Shown: positions 17,310 to 25,583, counted from the stretch's first letter. The stretch is DNA of 36,752 nucleotides from an uncultured Prevotella sp. (GCA_900319895.1 ONQK01000052.1:1-36752); one strand, 5' to 3'. Notes: a model not told the origin generated them from the letters alone. Numbers and translations: made by a program.

Positions 17310-17341
17310 CAAAAATAGTGCATTATATTGGAATGTCCAAA
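17310..17341 (-). promoter_or_regulatory. Promoter of the M48 peptidase gene
   Basis: Minus-strand TTTG (17338-17341), a 20-bp spacer, then TATTTTTG (17310-17317), an excellent match, 47 nt before the start codon. Confidence 0.7.
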
Positions 17342-17372
17342 TTATAATGTAAAAAAATGGTGCCCAAAAGCA

Positions 17373-17402
17373 AAGAAGACTCGCTTCACAGCCAGTCTTC
17401 TT
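17373..17402 (-). terminator. Possible terminator of the flavodoxin gene
   Basis: 9-bp perfect stem (17373-17381 with 17394-17402), 12-nt loop, about 110 nt past the flavodoxin stop. On the minus strand it is followed by a T-rich stretch. The stretch 17403-17510 holds nothing else I can identify. Confidence 0.45.
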
Positions 17403-17510
17403 ACCTTATACAAAAACATTATGAATATTTATCAATCGAACTAGATAAAAGCTTTGGTAAAGAAATTTTTGCCTTGCCACGACTATATCTTTTAGCGACC
17501 AATCGGGAGT

Positions 17511-18005
17511 TTACAGCATGGGCTTGAGTTGCGTTGTCCAAGCCTCAATTCGCTGTTCCGTGAGATGGCTTTCGTTGATGTCATCGAGCACCAATCCTAT
17601 GAACTGTCCGCCAATCACGGCCTCGCTGTCATTAAAGGAGTAGCCTTCTGTTGAGACCTGGCCGATGATTTTCACGCCATTATTCTTGACTGCATTGTAA
17701 AGTTCTGCCATTCCGCCACAAAAGGTGTCACCATAAACCTCAGCATCGCCACATCCGAACAATGCCACGGTCTTGCCGTTCAGGTCTGCCTCGCGCAGCT
17801 TGGCGATGCCGTCATACCAGTCGTCCTGCAGCTCGCCGGCGCCCCAAGTCGAGGTGCCGAGCAAAAGATTTTCCGCCTCTTGAAGGTGTGCCGGCTCTAA
17901 TTTGGCGACGTCAATGGCCTCGGTTCCTAATTTTGAGGCGATGGTATTGGCAATTGCCTGGCATGTCCCTGTTGAAGAGCCGTAAATAACAATCGTTTTT
18001 TTCAT
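17511..18005 (-). CDS. fldA: Flavodoxin
   Basis: A 164-aa FMN electron carrier. The FMN phosphate loop is GSSTGTCQAIA (residues 9-19), STWGAGELQDDW (52-63) is the isoalloxazine-side loop, and FGCGDAEVYGDTFCGG follows. The length and order match long-chain flavodoxins. It can replace ferredoxin when iron is scarce and could serve enzymes such as the 2-oxoacid oxidoreductase in this window; that link is inference. It is a single gene with an excellent promoter. Confidence 0.94.
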   Translation of the reverse strand: MKKTIVIYGSSTGTCQAIANTIASKLGTEAIDVAKLEPAHLQEAENLLLGTSTWGAGELQDDWYDGIAKLREADLNGKTVALFGCGDAEVYGDTFCGGMAELYNAVKNNGVKIIGQVSTEGYSFNDSEAVIGGQFIGLVLDDINESHLTEQRIEAWTTQLKPML

Positions 18006-18042
18006 GTCAATTCTTTTTGTTTAATTGTTTAAAAATTTTTGG

Positions 18043-18073
18043 CAAAGATAAGCTCTTTTTCATCTTCCTGCAA
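18043..18073 (-). promoter_or_regulatory. Promoter of the flavodoxin gene
   Basis: Minus-strand TTG (18071-18073), a 20-bp spacer, then TATCTTTG (18043-18050), a full match to the Bacteroidota consensus, 37 nt before the ATG. Confidence 0.7.
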
Positions 18074-18121
18074 TACCTAAAAATGATGTTTTTCGGCATC
18101 ACCATTTATCGTGACCAAAAT

Positions 18122-18153
18122 GAAGAGCTTGCCGATTGGCCGGCAAGCTCTTC
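18122..18153 (-). terminator. Terminator of the first S8 protease gene
   Basis: Perfect 13-bp stem (18122-18134 with 18141-18153), 6-nt loop, followed on the minus strand by ATTTT. It starts about 40 nt past the stop codon. Confidence 0.75.
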
Positions 18154-18195
18154 CCATAAACAACGGTTTGTCCGTATGTAATATCCCCTATTTTT

Positions 18196-20418
18196 TTACA
18201 AACGAATCAAGCTCGAGCCCGTCATTTCCCTATCGCCCGTCAGCTGAACAGCATAAACAGCGCCAGGCAGGCGGCTGAGGTCAATGCGATATTCCGACTT
18301 GCCGGCAGGGAGCGTTTCATGGTGTACCAATGCACCGCCGACAGAATAGATGCGAACTGCAATTTTCCGACTTGACGGCTCTTTCAAATTGACAACAAGT
18401 TGTTTGTTTGAAACCTCCAATTTGGCAGAAGTATGTTTCAAAGAAAGCTCTTCAATGCAGCTCAACTGCAAAATATCGAGCAAACCGCGATAAACATCGA
18501 TCTGTCCATAACCATAATAGTTGTTGGGATAGCTCAAATCACTCTTCGTTTGCGTACAAGTACGGCTGAAAATACCCACAATATCCTCCGGGCTCAAAGT
18601 CGGATTAGCCTGCAGCCAAAGAGCTATCGCACCGGCAACGGCAGGCGTGGCCATTGAAGTTCCCGAGTCGGCGTTCCATCCATATTCACGACCATTGAAG
18701 GTTGAGGTTTGCACGGTATTCATCGCTTCGTCTTGACCATTCTGGGAATTCAGGTAGAAATGGCTGAATGCTGAAATGATATGGGTACCCGGAGCCATGA
18801 CATCTGGCTTTATTCTACCGTCGAGCGTTGGCCCCGTTGACGAGAAGTCGGCGCGTTCACCACCCTCGCCGTAATAATCATCGTCCATGAGCTCACCGGA
18901 TTTATTAACGAACTGGGTTCTATGAGCTGTTGCGCCTACACTGATAACTCGCGGTGCGGCACTGGGCGAGTTGATCGTATGTGAGTTTTCTGCATATTTT
19001 AAATGCTCCTCATCGCCATTCCCAAAAAATCCACTTCTCGCAAAGAACTCAATTTCGGCCTCATCGCCAATTACTTCAAAGTAGGCATTTTCCCAAAGTC
19101 CAATTGAGCCAGAGCTTTTAATTACGACATCATACACATATTCCGAAGCATTGTAACATGAACGATAAGCGTGAACAGTAAACTCGAATTGACTTTCCCC
19201 ACTGCCATTGACCATTCTCTTTTCATGGGAATAAATGGAGTCGGGCAAAGCGCAAACCTCTGTTGTTGTAATAGTGTGTGAATCCAGCAGGTCCGTATTT
19301 TCCCAAGTATCCGGGTCTTGGCCATACATCAGGAATTTCAATTGAAACGGTTGCGCGGATTTTAGAGTAAAGGAGCATGGCGTACCCGTCATAGTAAACA
19401 AAACGAGACCCGCTTTTTCTGCACCTGCAGGTTTTTTGAAATAAGAGTAATCGCTTGCGTTATTACCGGCAGAAGCGACCAAGATGCGGCCAGGGCCAAC
19501 CATTTGGTCAAGTACTTCATAGAAAAGGCGTTCTTCTTCCTCAAAAGTCTCGGAGGAGCCTTCGCTGAAAGAGATGACGCAAGGTTGTTCCATTTCTTTA
19601 GCATAGTCGAAGATGTATTTGAAGCCCAAAACGTCTGTCGCTGTAGTGAACTTATTGTAATCTTCATCCGCAATCAAATGGGCGTTATTGCCCGTCGCAT
19701 TATTAACGACACACATGTCGCTTTCATAAGCCACGCCGCGATACGGGGTGTCATAGCCGCTGCCCGCCGCAGTTCCCAACGTATGGGTGCCATGCGAGAA
19801 CTCCAGCCCATCATAGGAGCGTTCACAATTTTTGATATCCTCCTCGGTCCTGAAATCCTTTCCTACAGGCAAAGTTGCATTGCCGTTTCTTGCCAACTGG
19901 TCCCAGAAACGCTTGATGCGGTAATTGGTCGCCGTCGCATCATAAAAAGTCGGGTTGGTCAAGTCAAAACCAATGTCCATAATACCCACCACAGTACCTT
20001 TGCCCGTATAAGCCTGAGGCATGTTCTTGCCTTCATAGGCTGGAAGGGCATTGATGGCGCGCGCTATCGAATCATTTTTCACACTGCGGACGCGATTCGC
20101 CTCAATACGCTGGACATTCTTGTTCAAAGACAAAGCAGGCATGCTGCTCAAGGGAATGTTTGCGATGTAAATATCGCCAAACTGCGCCAACTTCTGGCAG
20201 CCATACTCTTCAAGCACCGCTTCTGCATCCTGGTTGATACGGATGAAAGCACAAACGACTGGCGACTTGAAGTTCGCGCCTTTCACACGATTGGCAGAAA
20301 CCTGATGTTGCACTGTCAGCTCCCTGATGAAGCTTGACATCTTGTTGTAATTTGGTCGTTGAGCCATTGTTCCAACAGCAATCAACAACAAAAAGAATAA
20401 AGATAATTGCTTTTTCAT
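18196..20418 (-). CDS. Secreted S8 (subtilisin-like) serine protease, T9SS-type tail
   Basis: A 740-aa exported subtilase. The signal peptide is residues 1-19 (to AVGTMAQ). The triad is D148 (GIMDIGFD), H209 (SHGTHTLG) and S588 (SGTSMATP), with oxyanion asparagine in ASAGNN near 319. About 130 residues (340-470) between the His and Ser blocks form an inserted beta-rich domain. The last 75 residues look like a type IX secretion C-terminal domain: KIAVRIYSVGGALVHHE, then DLSRLPGAVYAVQL, ending SLIRL. It probably acts at or outside the outer membrane to digest proteins. It is a paralogue of the protease at 21334-23532. Confidence 0.93.
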   Translation of the reverse strand: MKKQLSLFFLLLIAVGTMAQRPNYNKMSSFIRELTVQHQVSANRVKGANFKSPVVCAFIRINQDAEAVLEEYGCQKLAQFGDIYIANIPLSSMPALSLNKNVQRIEANRVRSVKNDSIARAINALPAYEGKNMPQAYTGKGTVVGIMDIGFDLTNPTFYDATATNYRIKRFWDQLARNGNATLPVGKDFRTEEDIKNCERSYDGLEFSHGTHTLGTAAGSGYDTPYRGVAYESDMCVVNNATGNNAHLIADEDYNKFTTATDVLGFKYIFDYAKEMEQPCVISFSEGSSETFEEEERLFYEVLDQMVGPGRILVASAGNNASDYSYFKKPAGAEKAGLVLFTMTGTPCSFTLKSAQPFQLKFLMYGQDPDTWENTDLLDSHTITTTEVCALPDSIYSHEKRMVNGSGESQFEFTVHAYRSCYNASEYVYDVVIKSSGSIGLWENAYFEVIGDEAEIEFFARSGFFGNGDEEHLKYAENSHTINSPSAAPRVISVGATAHRTQFVNKSGELMDDDYYGEGGERADFSSTGPTLDGRIKPDVMAPGTHIISAFSHFYLNSQNGQDEAMNTVQTSTFNGREYGWNADSGTSMATPAVAGAIALWLQANPTLSPEDIVGIFSRTCTQTKSDLSYPNNYYGYGQIDVYRGLLDILQLSCIEELSLKHTSAKLEVSNKQLVVNLKEPSSRKIAVRIYSVGGALVHHETLPAGKSEYRIDLSRLPGAVYAVQLTGDREMTGSSLIRL

Positions 20419-20440
20419 TAGATTGAATTTTTTTCGCTCA

Positions 20441-20472
20441 CAAAATAAACAAAAAAAATCGGAAAATGCAAA
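20441..20472 (-). promoter_or_regulatory. Possible promoter of the first S8 protease gene
   Basis: Minus-strand TTTG (20469-20472), a 21-bp spacer, then TATTTTG (20441-20447). The -7 element is one T short of the consensus, so this is tentative. Confidence 0.4.
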
Positions 20473-20495
20473 TTTTCACATATATTTCATTTGCG

Positions 20496-20527
20496 AAGAG
20501 GATGCACCCACTTGTGCGCATCCTCTT
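20496..20527. terminator. Hairpin at the end of the gene-debris region
   Basis: Inverted repeat (20496-20504 with 20519-20527, extended by three inner pairs) downstream of the sigma-factor fragment on the minus strand. There is no T-run, so it may be a decayed terminator. Confidence 0.35.
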
Positions 20528-20631
20528 GATACGGCTTGATGGCGTCTTCCCCTATTTTTTGTGCTTTGGGGATTTTGGAAAAGTCCTCCTGCACAAATCG
20601 TTTCAAAGCTGTCTGTCTTTTCATCTTTTGG

Positions 20632-20841
20632 TTATTTTTGAGTTTGACGATGCCGCTGCATGTAGCGTCGGGCGACATTGGTCGTAAAACTTTTCAACCA
20701 TGCCCCAAAACGTCCAGGGTCATGCAGTTGCCCCATCTTGGCAAAGGCTAGTAGGAATGCATCATGTGCCAATTCCTCTGCCACATATTTTTCAAAGAGA
20801 GCCTTTCCTATGCCCGATGTCGCTCCGATGATGATGTTCAT
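20632..20841 (-). pseudogene. Chimeric remnant: SDR start fused to ECF sigma-factor fragment
   Basis: From the ATG at 20841 the frame gives 69 aa. Residues 1-19 (MNIIIGATSGIGKALFEKY) are the start of a short-chain dehydrogenase with its glycine-rich motif. From about residue 20 the text switches to AEELAHDAFLLAFAKMGQL and GRFGAWLKSFTTNVARRYM, which is region 2 of an ECF sigma factor. The reading stops at 20632 with no region 4. Two unrelated families joined within 20 residues, both cut short, indicate deletion and fusion of former genes. A functional small protein is possible but unlikely. Confidence 0.6.
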
Positions 20842-20906
20842 TTCGTTTTTGAGCACAAAGGTAATGAGAATGTATAAGCAAAAACGTGTATTTTGAAATA
20901 AAAACG

Positions 20907-20942
20907 CCTTCAACCTCTCAAAATATTTTGAGAGGTTGAAGG
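20907..20942. repeat. 36-bp perfect palindrome, possible terminator
   Basis: Every base from 20907 to 20924 pairs with 20925-20942, an 18-bp stem with no loop residues. On the minus strand it is followed by CGTTTTTATTT, so it could terminate transcripts running from the second S8 protease through the Crp/Fnr remnant. It sits a few bases past the end of the remnant's helix-turn-helix coding sequence. Confidence 0.7.
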
Positions 20943-21332
20943 TTATCTCACGGCGAATGTTACTGATAGTGGTAGGAGTTACTTTCAGATAAGAGGCTAT
21001 GTCTTTCAGGCTGATACTTTGCACAATCTCCCAGCCATAATAGTCGCCTCGGAGGGCTTGCCTGAAAGACAATTAGGGTAATCTGCGACAAACTCGCCCT
21101 CAAAGGCAAAGCCCGTGCAGTAGTCCTTTCCCTCCTTGTCGTTGTGCACCATGTACTTGAAGCAACCCCGCTCCACATATGCCACCCACTGCGCCAGATG
21201 GCCAGCCTCCTCCAGCGTCTCGCCGCGCAGAAACGTCCGCCTCTCCCCATGCTCCATGCAGTACGCTCGCAGGAACTCCAGGTCCAGCCCCTCCGCATAG
21301 GTGTTGAAGCGTTTGGTCGGTTGATGGGTCAT
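20943..21332 (-). pseudogene. Crp/Fnr-family regulator, deleted and frameshifted remnant
   Basis: Two pieces of one regulator lie in different frames. From the ATG at 21332, about 98 aa of cyclic-nucleotide-binding domain are readable (GCFKYMVHNDKEGKDYC, then GEFVADYPNCLSGKPSEATI). The frame then ends at a stop at 21006. In another frame, from about 21040 to 20950, the C-terminal helix-turn-helix is intact (SLKDIASYLKVTPTTISNIR). Relatives have about 65 residues of helical linker between these parts; here it is missing. An internal deletion that also shifted the frame explains this. The ATG is 1 nt after the S8 protease stop codon. Confidence 0.75.
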
Positions 21333-21333
21333 G

Positions 21334-23532
21334 TTACAAACGTATCAAAGTGGAGCCTGAACAGCTCGGCGCACCCGTGATTTGCACCACATAAACGCCG
21401 TTGGCTTTGCCCAACAAGGGGATTTGACAGCTGGTGCCGCCAACCTCCACCTGATGATTTGCCTGCAAAATACCCGATAAATTGAAGACCTTGACCGTAG
21501 CTGCCGCCTCCAAAGGATGGTCAAAGGTAACAACCACGCGCCTTTCCTCATCAATGCGTATTTGAGCCGAGGTGTGACGGGTTGAAATTTCATCGATACC
21601 CGTTAATCCAAGTATGTCGAGCAAACCGCGATACACATCTATTTGTCCATAACCGTAATAATTGTTGGGATAGGTCAATGATGCATCATAATGTGAACAA
21701 GTGCGCGCAAAAACCCCCATCACGTCTTGCATCGTCAAATCTGGCTTTGCCTCAAGCCAAAGTGCGATAGCGCCTGCCACGACCGGGGTTGACATCGAGG
21801 TTCCGGAATTGCTGTTCCAAGCATAGGTTCTACCATTGAAGGTGAAATGCTCTACGTCGTATTTAACAATGTCTTCTGCCTCGGGATTATTTTCCAGATA
21901 ATAGCTGCTGTACGATGAGATAACGTTCATCCCTGGTGCCAGAACATCTGGTTTCACACGTCCGTCATACGTCGGACCGACCGAAGAATAACCGCCGCGC
22001 TCACCGTTTTTGCCGAAATTGAACTCCACCCACTCGCCGCGATAGTTCAGCGTATGGGTCCTGTATGCACTTCCTCCCACGCAAATGACGCCCGGCGCAC
22101 TACCTGGCGAGAAGATGTTATGTGTGCATTCTGCCGCTTCCAAATCGGGGTTGAGGGCATTCTGCACTAGCGATCCTGTCATCCTGAAGAGTTCTATGTC
22201 AGCGTCTTCCCCGATTATTTCCAATGAGACAGGTGTGTCAAAGCCCAATGGCCGGCTCGATTCAACCATTACATCGTAAACGTATTCTTTTTGATTATAG
22301 CACGAGGGGTAAGCCAGTATCGTAAACTTGAATTTCTCATCATCGACCATGATGCTGTCCACCGTAAGCGAGTCTTCAACTACTGATAAATCCACGGTTT
22401 TGAAGACTTTTTTGACAGGATTGGCATGGTCGCCATAAATGGAGAGAGAGAGGTCGAAATGTTGCTCTGATTTCACGCTTACAGCCGCAACCTGAGCACC
22501 GCTCTGTAAAAATGTACCCGCGAGCCGCCTGCCCTTGGGCTTATGGATATAAGAAGGTGTAACCCCTTGGTTTCCTGCCGAGACAACGATGATGCGGCCG
22601 GGGCCGACGAGGCTGTCGATCATCTCGTAGTACAATTGGTCGTATCCATAGAAGTCTTGGAGACCTCCTTCGCTAAAAGAGATGACGCAGGGCTTCCCAA
22701 CCGACTTGGCATAGTCGAAAATATACTTGAACCCGAGGACGTCGGTGGCATAGGTGTATTTATAAATGTCCTCTTCCTCAATGAAAATCATGTCTCTTGA
22801 TACGGCGTTGCTCACGACACACATTTCGCTCTCATAAGCCATTCCCCGATAAGGCGACCGATAGCCACTGCCAGCGGCAATGCCCAGTGTGTGGGTGCCA
22901 TGGGTTTCACAAAGCCCGTCGCGCGAATGGGCATAGGCTAAAATTGACTCGCGCGTGGAATAATCATTGCCTACATATAAATTGCTGCCCACCGTGTCTA
23001 CCGAAAGCTGGTCCCAAAAGGCTTTAATGCGGTAGTCGGTAGCTGTCGAGTCATAAAAATTAGGATGCGTCAAGTCAAAGCCAATGTCCTGAACACCCAT
23101 GACAACTCCTTTTCCCGTATAAGCCTGCGGAAGATTGACGCCGGCATAGACTGGCAATGTGTTGACATGCATGGCGGTTGAGTCCATGGCTATTTCGCAA
23201 GGACGGCCTGAGGCGATCCGCTTGACTGCTGGCTCCAGCGAAAATTGTGGCAAACTGCTCAACGGAATACTGACTACGGCCAAGTCGCCAAAGCGCAACA
23301 GGCTACGGCAACCATATTTTTGGAACAAAGCACCGTGGTCGCCCGCGACCTTGACAATAGCGCTCAACTCGCGCATGTCGGCTGCTGCCCGACGATGGCT
23401 CGTGGTGCGCGGACTACATTCTTTCGTGACAATGTTGCGGACAAAAGGCGACATCTTCGAATAAGCGGCGCGCTGGGCAAATCCTTCTAGTGAAATTGTC
23501 AAAAACAGGAACAAAAGCAGTCGATGATACAT
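21334..23532 (-). CDS. Second secreted S8 serine protease, T9SS-type tail
   Basis: A 732-aa subtilase, paralogous along its whole length to the protease at 18196-20418; both share the ATDYRIK/ATNYRIK-FWDQL and YPNNYYGYGQIDVYRGLLDI blocks. The signal peptide is residues 1-19. The triad is D149 (GVQDIGFD), H211 (THGTHTLG) and S579 (SGTSMSTP), all intact. The C-terminus (VKVFNLSGILQANH, then GKANGVYVVQITG, ending TLIRL) again looks like a type IX secretion tail. It is probably surface-exposed or released and involved in protein breakdown. Confidence 0.93.
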   Translation of the reverse strand: MYHRLLLFLFLTISLEGFAQRAAYSKMSPFVRNIVTKECSPRTTSHRRAAADMRELSAIVKVAGDHGALFQKYGCRSLLRFGDLAVVSIPLSSLPQFSLEPAVKRIASGRPCEIAMDSTAMHVNTLPVYAGVNLPQAYTGKGVVMGVQDIGFDLTHPNFYDSTATDYRIKAFWDQLSVDTVGSNLYVGNDYSTRESILAYAHSRDGLCETHGTHTLGIAAGSGYRSPYRGMAYESEMCVVSNAVSRDMIFIEEEDIYKYTYATDVLGFKYIFDYAKSVGKPCVISFSEGGLQDFYGYDQLYYEMIDSLVGPGRIIVVSAGNQGVTPSYIHKPKGRRLAGTFLQSGAQVAAVSVKSEQHFDLSLSIYGDHANPVKKVFKTVDLSVVEDSLTVDSIMVDDEKFKFTILAYPSCYNQKEYVYDVMVESSRPLGFDTPVSLEIIGEDADIELFRMTGSLVQNALNPDLEAAECTHNIFSPGSAPGVICVGGSAYRTHTLNYRGEWVEFNFGKNGERGGYSSVGPTYDGRVKPDVLAPGMNVISSYSSYYLENNPEAEDIVKYDVEHFTFNGRTYAWNSNSGTSMSTPVVAGAIALWLEAKPDLTMQDVMGVFARTCSHYDASLTYPNNYYGYGQIDVYRGLLDILGLTGIDEISTRHTSAQIRIDEERRVVVTFDHPLEAAATVKVFNLSGILQANHQVEVGGTSCQIPLLGKANGVYVVQITGAPSCSGSTLIRL

Positions 23533-23562
23533 TGTTATCTTGAATTTTTTTAATTTATTTTA

Positions 23563-23570
23563 CAAAAATA
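23563..23570 (-). promoter_or_regulatory. -7 element of the second S8 protease gene
   Basis: Minus-strand TATTTTTG, 31 nt before the start codon. No good -33 TTG is seen at the right distance, so confidence is limited. Confidence 0.4.
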
Positions 23571-23652
23571 GCATTTTATTTTGAAATTCCAGCCTTTTTG
23601 TCCATTTTTTCGGACTGGTTTAATGTCGACTGCCATTAAAGGATTAAAAGAA

Positions 23653-23679
23653 TGAGAGCGATGCCAAGCACCGCTCTCA
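23653..23679 (-). terminator. Terminator between aroC and the second S8 gene
   Basis: 8-bp stem (23653-23660 with 23672-23679). On the minus strand it is followed by ATTCTTTTAA. It could end the aroC transcript or the short unit starting near 23746. Confidence 0.55.
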
Positions 23680-23746
23680 ACCAACACAAAAACTAATTAG
23701 ACATTGCTAATTACGAGACCGATATTTCGCAACATCATCCTCGTGA
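23653..23746 (-). ncRNA. Candidate short transcript with 13-codon mini-ORF
   Basis: A strong promoter (23750-23780) and a terminator hairpin (23653-23679) bracket about 95 nt that contain no known gene. Inside is a mini-ORF at 23697-23738 (MMLRNIGLVISNV, then TAA), with GAGG directly before its ATG. It may be a small RNA, a leader peptide or an attenuator ahead of the S8 protease gene. I do not recognise it as any named RNA family. Confidence 0.3.
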
Positions 23747-23749
23747 GTG

Positions 23750-23780
23750 CAAATGTATATATTTTTTCTAAGAAAAACAA
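23750..23780 (-). promoter_or_regulatory. Strong promoter match in the aroC-S8 intergenic region
   Basis: Minus-strand TTG (23778-23780), exactly 20 bp, then TACATTTG (23750-23757), a full match to consensus. It lies 40 nt past the aroC stop and about 215 nt before the S8 start codon. Confidence 0.6.
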
Positions 23781-23819
23781 CATTTTTATACTAAAAACGA
23801 CAAAATCATTGCTATTTTA

Positions 23820-24896
23820 CTACAATCTGACTGTTTTTGATAACAAATATTGGTCTAAAATGGTCATTGCCGCCATGGACTCGACCAATGGAACTGCACG
23901 TGGAACCACACAAGTGTCGTGCCGCCCAGGCACGTTCAGCACCACGCCCCTGCCTTCCGTATCAACCGTCTGCTGCGGCTGCATCAACGTTGGCACCGCC
24001 TTGAAGGCTATCCGGAAATAGATGTCCTCACCATTGCTGATGCCTCCTTGAATGCCGCCACTATGATTGGTTTGCGGGCGAATCTTACCATTGTCATTCA
24101 CCCAAGCATCATTCTGGCTACTGCCGCGCAGGCGTGCGCCATCAAAACCGACACCATACTCAAACCCTTTCGCTGCATTGATGCTCAACATCGCTTGGCC
24201 CAAAGCTGCGTGGAGCTTGCCAAATTCCGGTTCTCCAAGTCCCGGCGGACAGCCTTGGACGACACAGGTCACCACGCCGCCAAGAGAATCGCCGGCGCGG
24301 CGGGTCTGCTCTATCAATTGCTGCATCTCAACAGCCTTCTGTCCATCAGGGCATCTCACGTCATTGGATTCGGACAAACTGAGGTCCAAACTACGGTAAT
24401 CTGCTTCCAAGGACACTGTGCCTATCTGGGAGGTGAATGCGTGAATTTCAACGTTAATCGTACGCAATGCCAATTTTGCCAACGCTCCGGCCACGCATCG
24501 CGCTATCGTAATGCGGGCAGACGAGCGCCCGCCTCCCCGATGGTCCCTGATACCATATTTTTCTTGGTAGGTAAAGTCGGCATGTGAAGGGCGGAAGACG
24601 TGGCGCAACCCATCATAGTCGGCCGTCTTTGCATTGGTGTTGCGAACAATAAAACCAATGGGCGCACCAGTAGACTTGCCCTCGAAAATCCCGCTCAGCA
24701 ACTCTACTTCGTCTGGCTCTTGACGCTGACTGACCAATCGGCTTTGCCCAGGTCGCCGGCGGTTCAGTTCGTTTTGAATAAAAGGTAAGTCAATGGCTAT
24801 TCCTGCCGGAAAGCCGTCGACTACGCCGCCGACGACCTCGCCATGGCTCTCACCAAAGGAAGTCAGCGTATAGATATGTCCAAAAGTATTTCTCAT
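23820..24896 (-). CDS. aroC: Chorismate synthase
   Basis: A 358-aa FMN-dependent enzyme of the last shikimate step, converting EPSP to chorismate. Signatures are FGESHGEVVGGVVDGFPAG (residues 14-32), the RRPGQSRLVSQRQEPDEVEL block near 47-66, and HRGGGRSSARITI near 119. The second catalytic-histidine region is around NDAWVN. The length is normal. It follows slyD with a 33-bp gap on the same strand, so the two may be cotranscribed. Confidence 0.97.
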   Translation of the reverse strand: MRNTFGHIYTLTSFGESHGEVVGGVVDGFPAGIAIDLPFIQNELNRRRPGQSRLVSQRQEPDEVELLSGIFEGKSTGAPIGFIVRNTNAKTADYDGLRHVFRPSHADFTYQEKYGIRDHRGGGRSSARITIARCVAGALAKLALRTINVEIHAFTSQIGTVSLEADYRSLDLSLSESNDVRCPDGQKAVEMQQLIEQTRRAGDSLGGVVTCVVQGCPPGLGEPEFGKLHAALGQAMLSINAAKGFEYGVGFDGARLRGSSQNDAWVNDNGKIRPQTNHSGGIQGGISNGEDIYFRIAFKAVPTLMQPQQTVDTEGRGVVLNVPGRHDTCVVPRAVPLVESMAAMTILDQYLLSKTVRL

Positions 24897-24929
24897 CAGC
24901 CGTTTTGAGCAAATGTTCCACCGCTTGCC

Positions 24930-25493
24930 TTAGTGGCAACCGCAGCCACAGCCGCAACCGCCTTCGCTGTCGTGCTCACAATTGCAGTCATCACCGCAGC
25001 CACAAGAATGGTTGAGCATGTGATTGATTTCCTCTGCCGTTGCCTCGCGAGACTCTATGACACTTCCCTTAAAGCGCAAAGTCTTTCCTGCCAACGGATG
25101 GTTGAGGTCCATTTTCACTTTATCCTCAGAAATTTCGAGCACATGGCCTAAAAAATGGTTGCCGTCTTCGTTCTGAAGAGGGACAAAGGCATCAACCTTG
25201 ATGTTGTCGTGGTCAAAATGACCATTGATCTTGAACATTTCTTTGTCTAAATCAAGTACGCGCTCAGGCATGAAATCGCCGTATGCCTCGTCTTTGGTCA
25301 ATTGGAAGTCGAACGTGGCCGACTTTTCCAGCTTCACGATTTCTTCCTCAAAACGTGGGAGCGTGGTGCCAAATCCGCTGATGAACTCGAAGGGCTTTGA
25401 CTCACTTGCCACTTCGACTAACTCGTCGCCGCCTTCACCGACGGTATAAAGCTGGTAAGAAACAGCTATCAATTTGTTGTTTTGTTTTTCCAT
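24930..25493 (-). CDS. slyD: FKBP-type peptidyl-prolyl isomerase SlyD
   Basis: A 187-aa SlyD-like chaperone and prolyl isomerase, taking the ATG at 25493 (MEKQNNKLIAV); the upstream ATG at 25520 adds nine residues unlike the family. The FKBP domain is split by an insert-in-flap chaperone domain (about 70-125), with FGTTLPRFEEEI near residue 42 and NHPLAGKTLRFKGSVI near 131-146. The last 26 residues are rich in Cys and His (HSCGCGDDCNC, GGCGCGCGCH), a metal-binding tail as in E. coli SlyD, where it helps deliver nickel to hydrogenase. No nickel enzyme is encoded nearby. Confidence 0.92.
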   Translation of the reverse strand: MEKQNNKLIAVSYQLYTVGEGGDELVEVASESKPFEFISGFGTTLPRFEEEIVKLEKSATFDFQLTKDEAYGDFMPERVLDLDKEMFKINGHFDHDNIKVDAFVPLQNEDGNHFLGHVLEISEDKVKMDLNHPLAGKTLRFKGSVIESREATAEEINHMLNHSCGCGDDCNCEHDSEGGCGCGCGCH

Positions 25494-25517
25494 ATTTATT
25501 GTTATTTTTTGTAGATG

Positions 25518-25525
25518 CAAAGATA
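25518..25525 (-). promoter_or_regulatory. -7 element of slyD
   Basis: Minus-strand TATCTTTG, 24 nt before the chosen slyD start and overlapping the upstream start at 25520. This makes the downstream start more likely. The -33 element is poor. Confidence 0.5.
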
Positions 25526-25583
25526 AGTAAATTTTTGGATTCCAGGGATTTTTTCATGTTTTTTAATCATCTTCATCCTCGCT

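Noticed and set aside
19504..20337. 277-aa open frame on the plus strand
   Set aside because: It lies wholly opposite the first S8 protease, which has an intact catalytic triad. It is an antisense shadow.
20487..20624. 45-aa open frame (starts MKRQTALKRF) after the sigma-factor fragment
   Set aside because: It has no recognisable family, no promoter, and its 3' end runs through a hairpin. It is more likely part of the gene debris than a real gene.
23919..24587. 222-aa open frame on the plus strand
   Set aside because: It is antisense to chorismate synthase and has no known motif.
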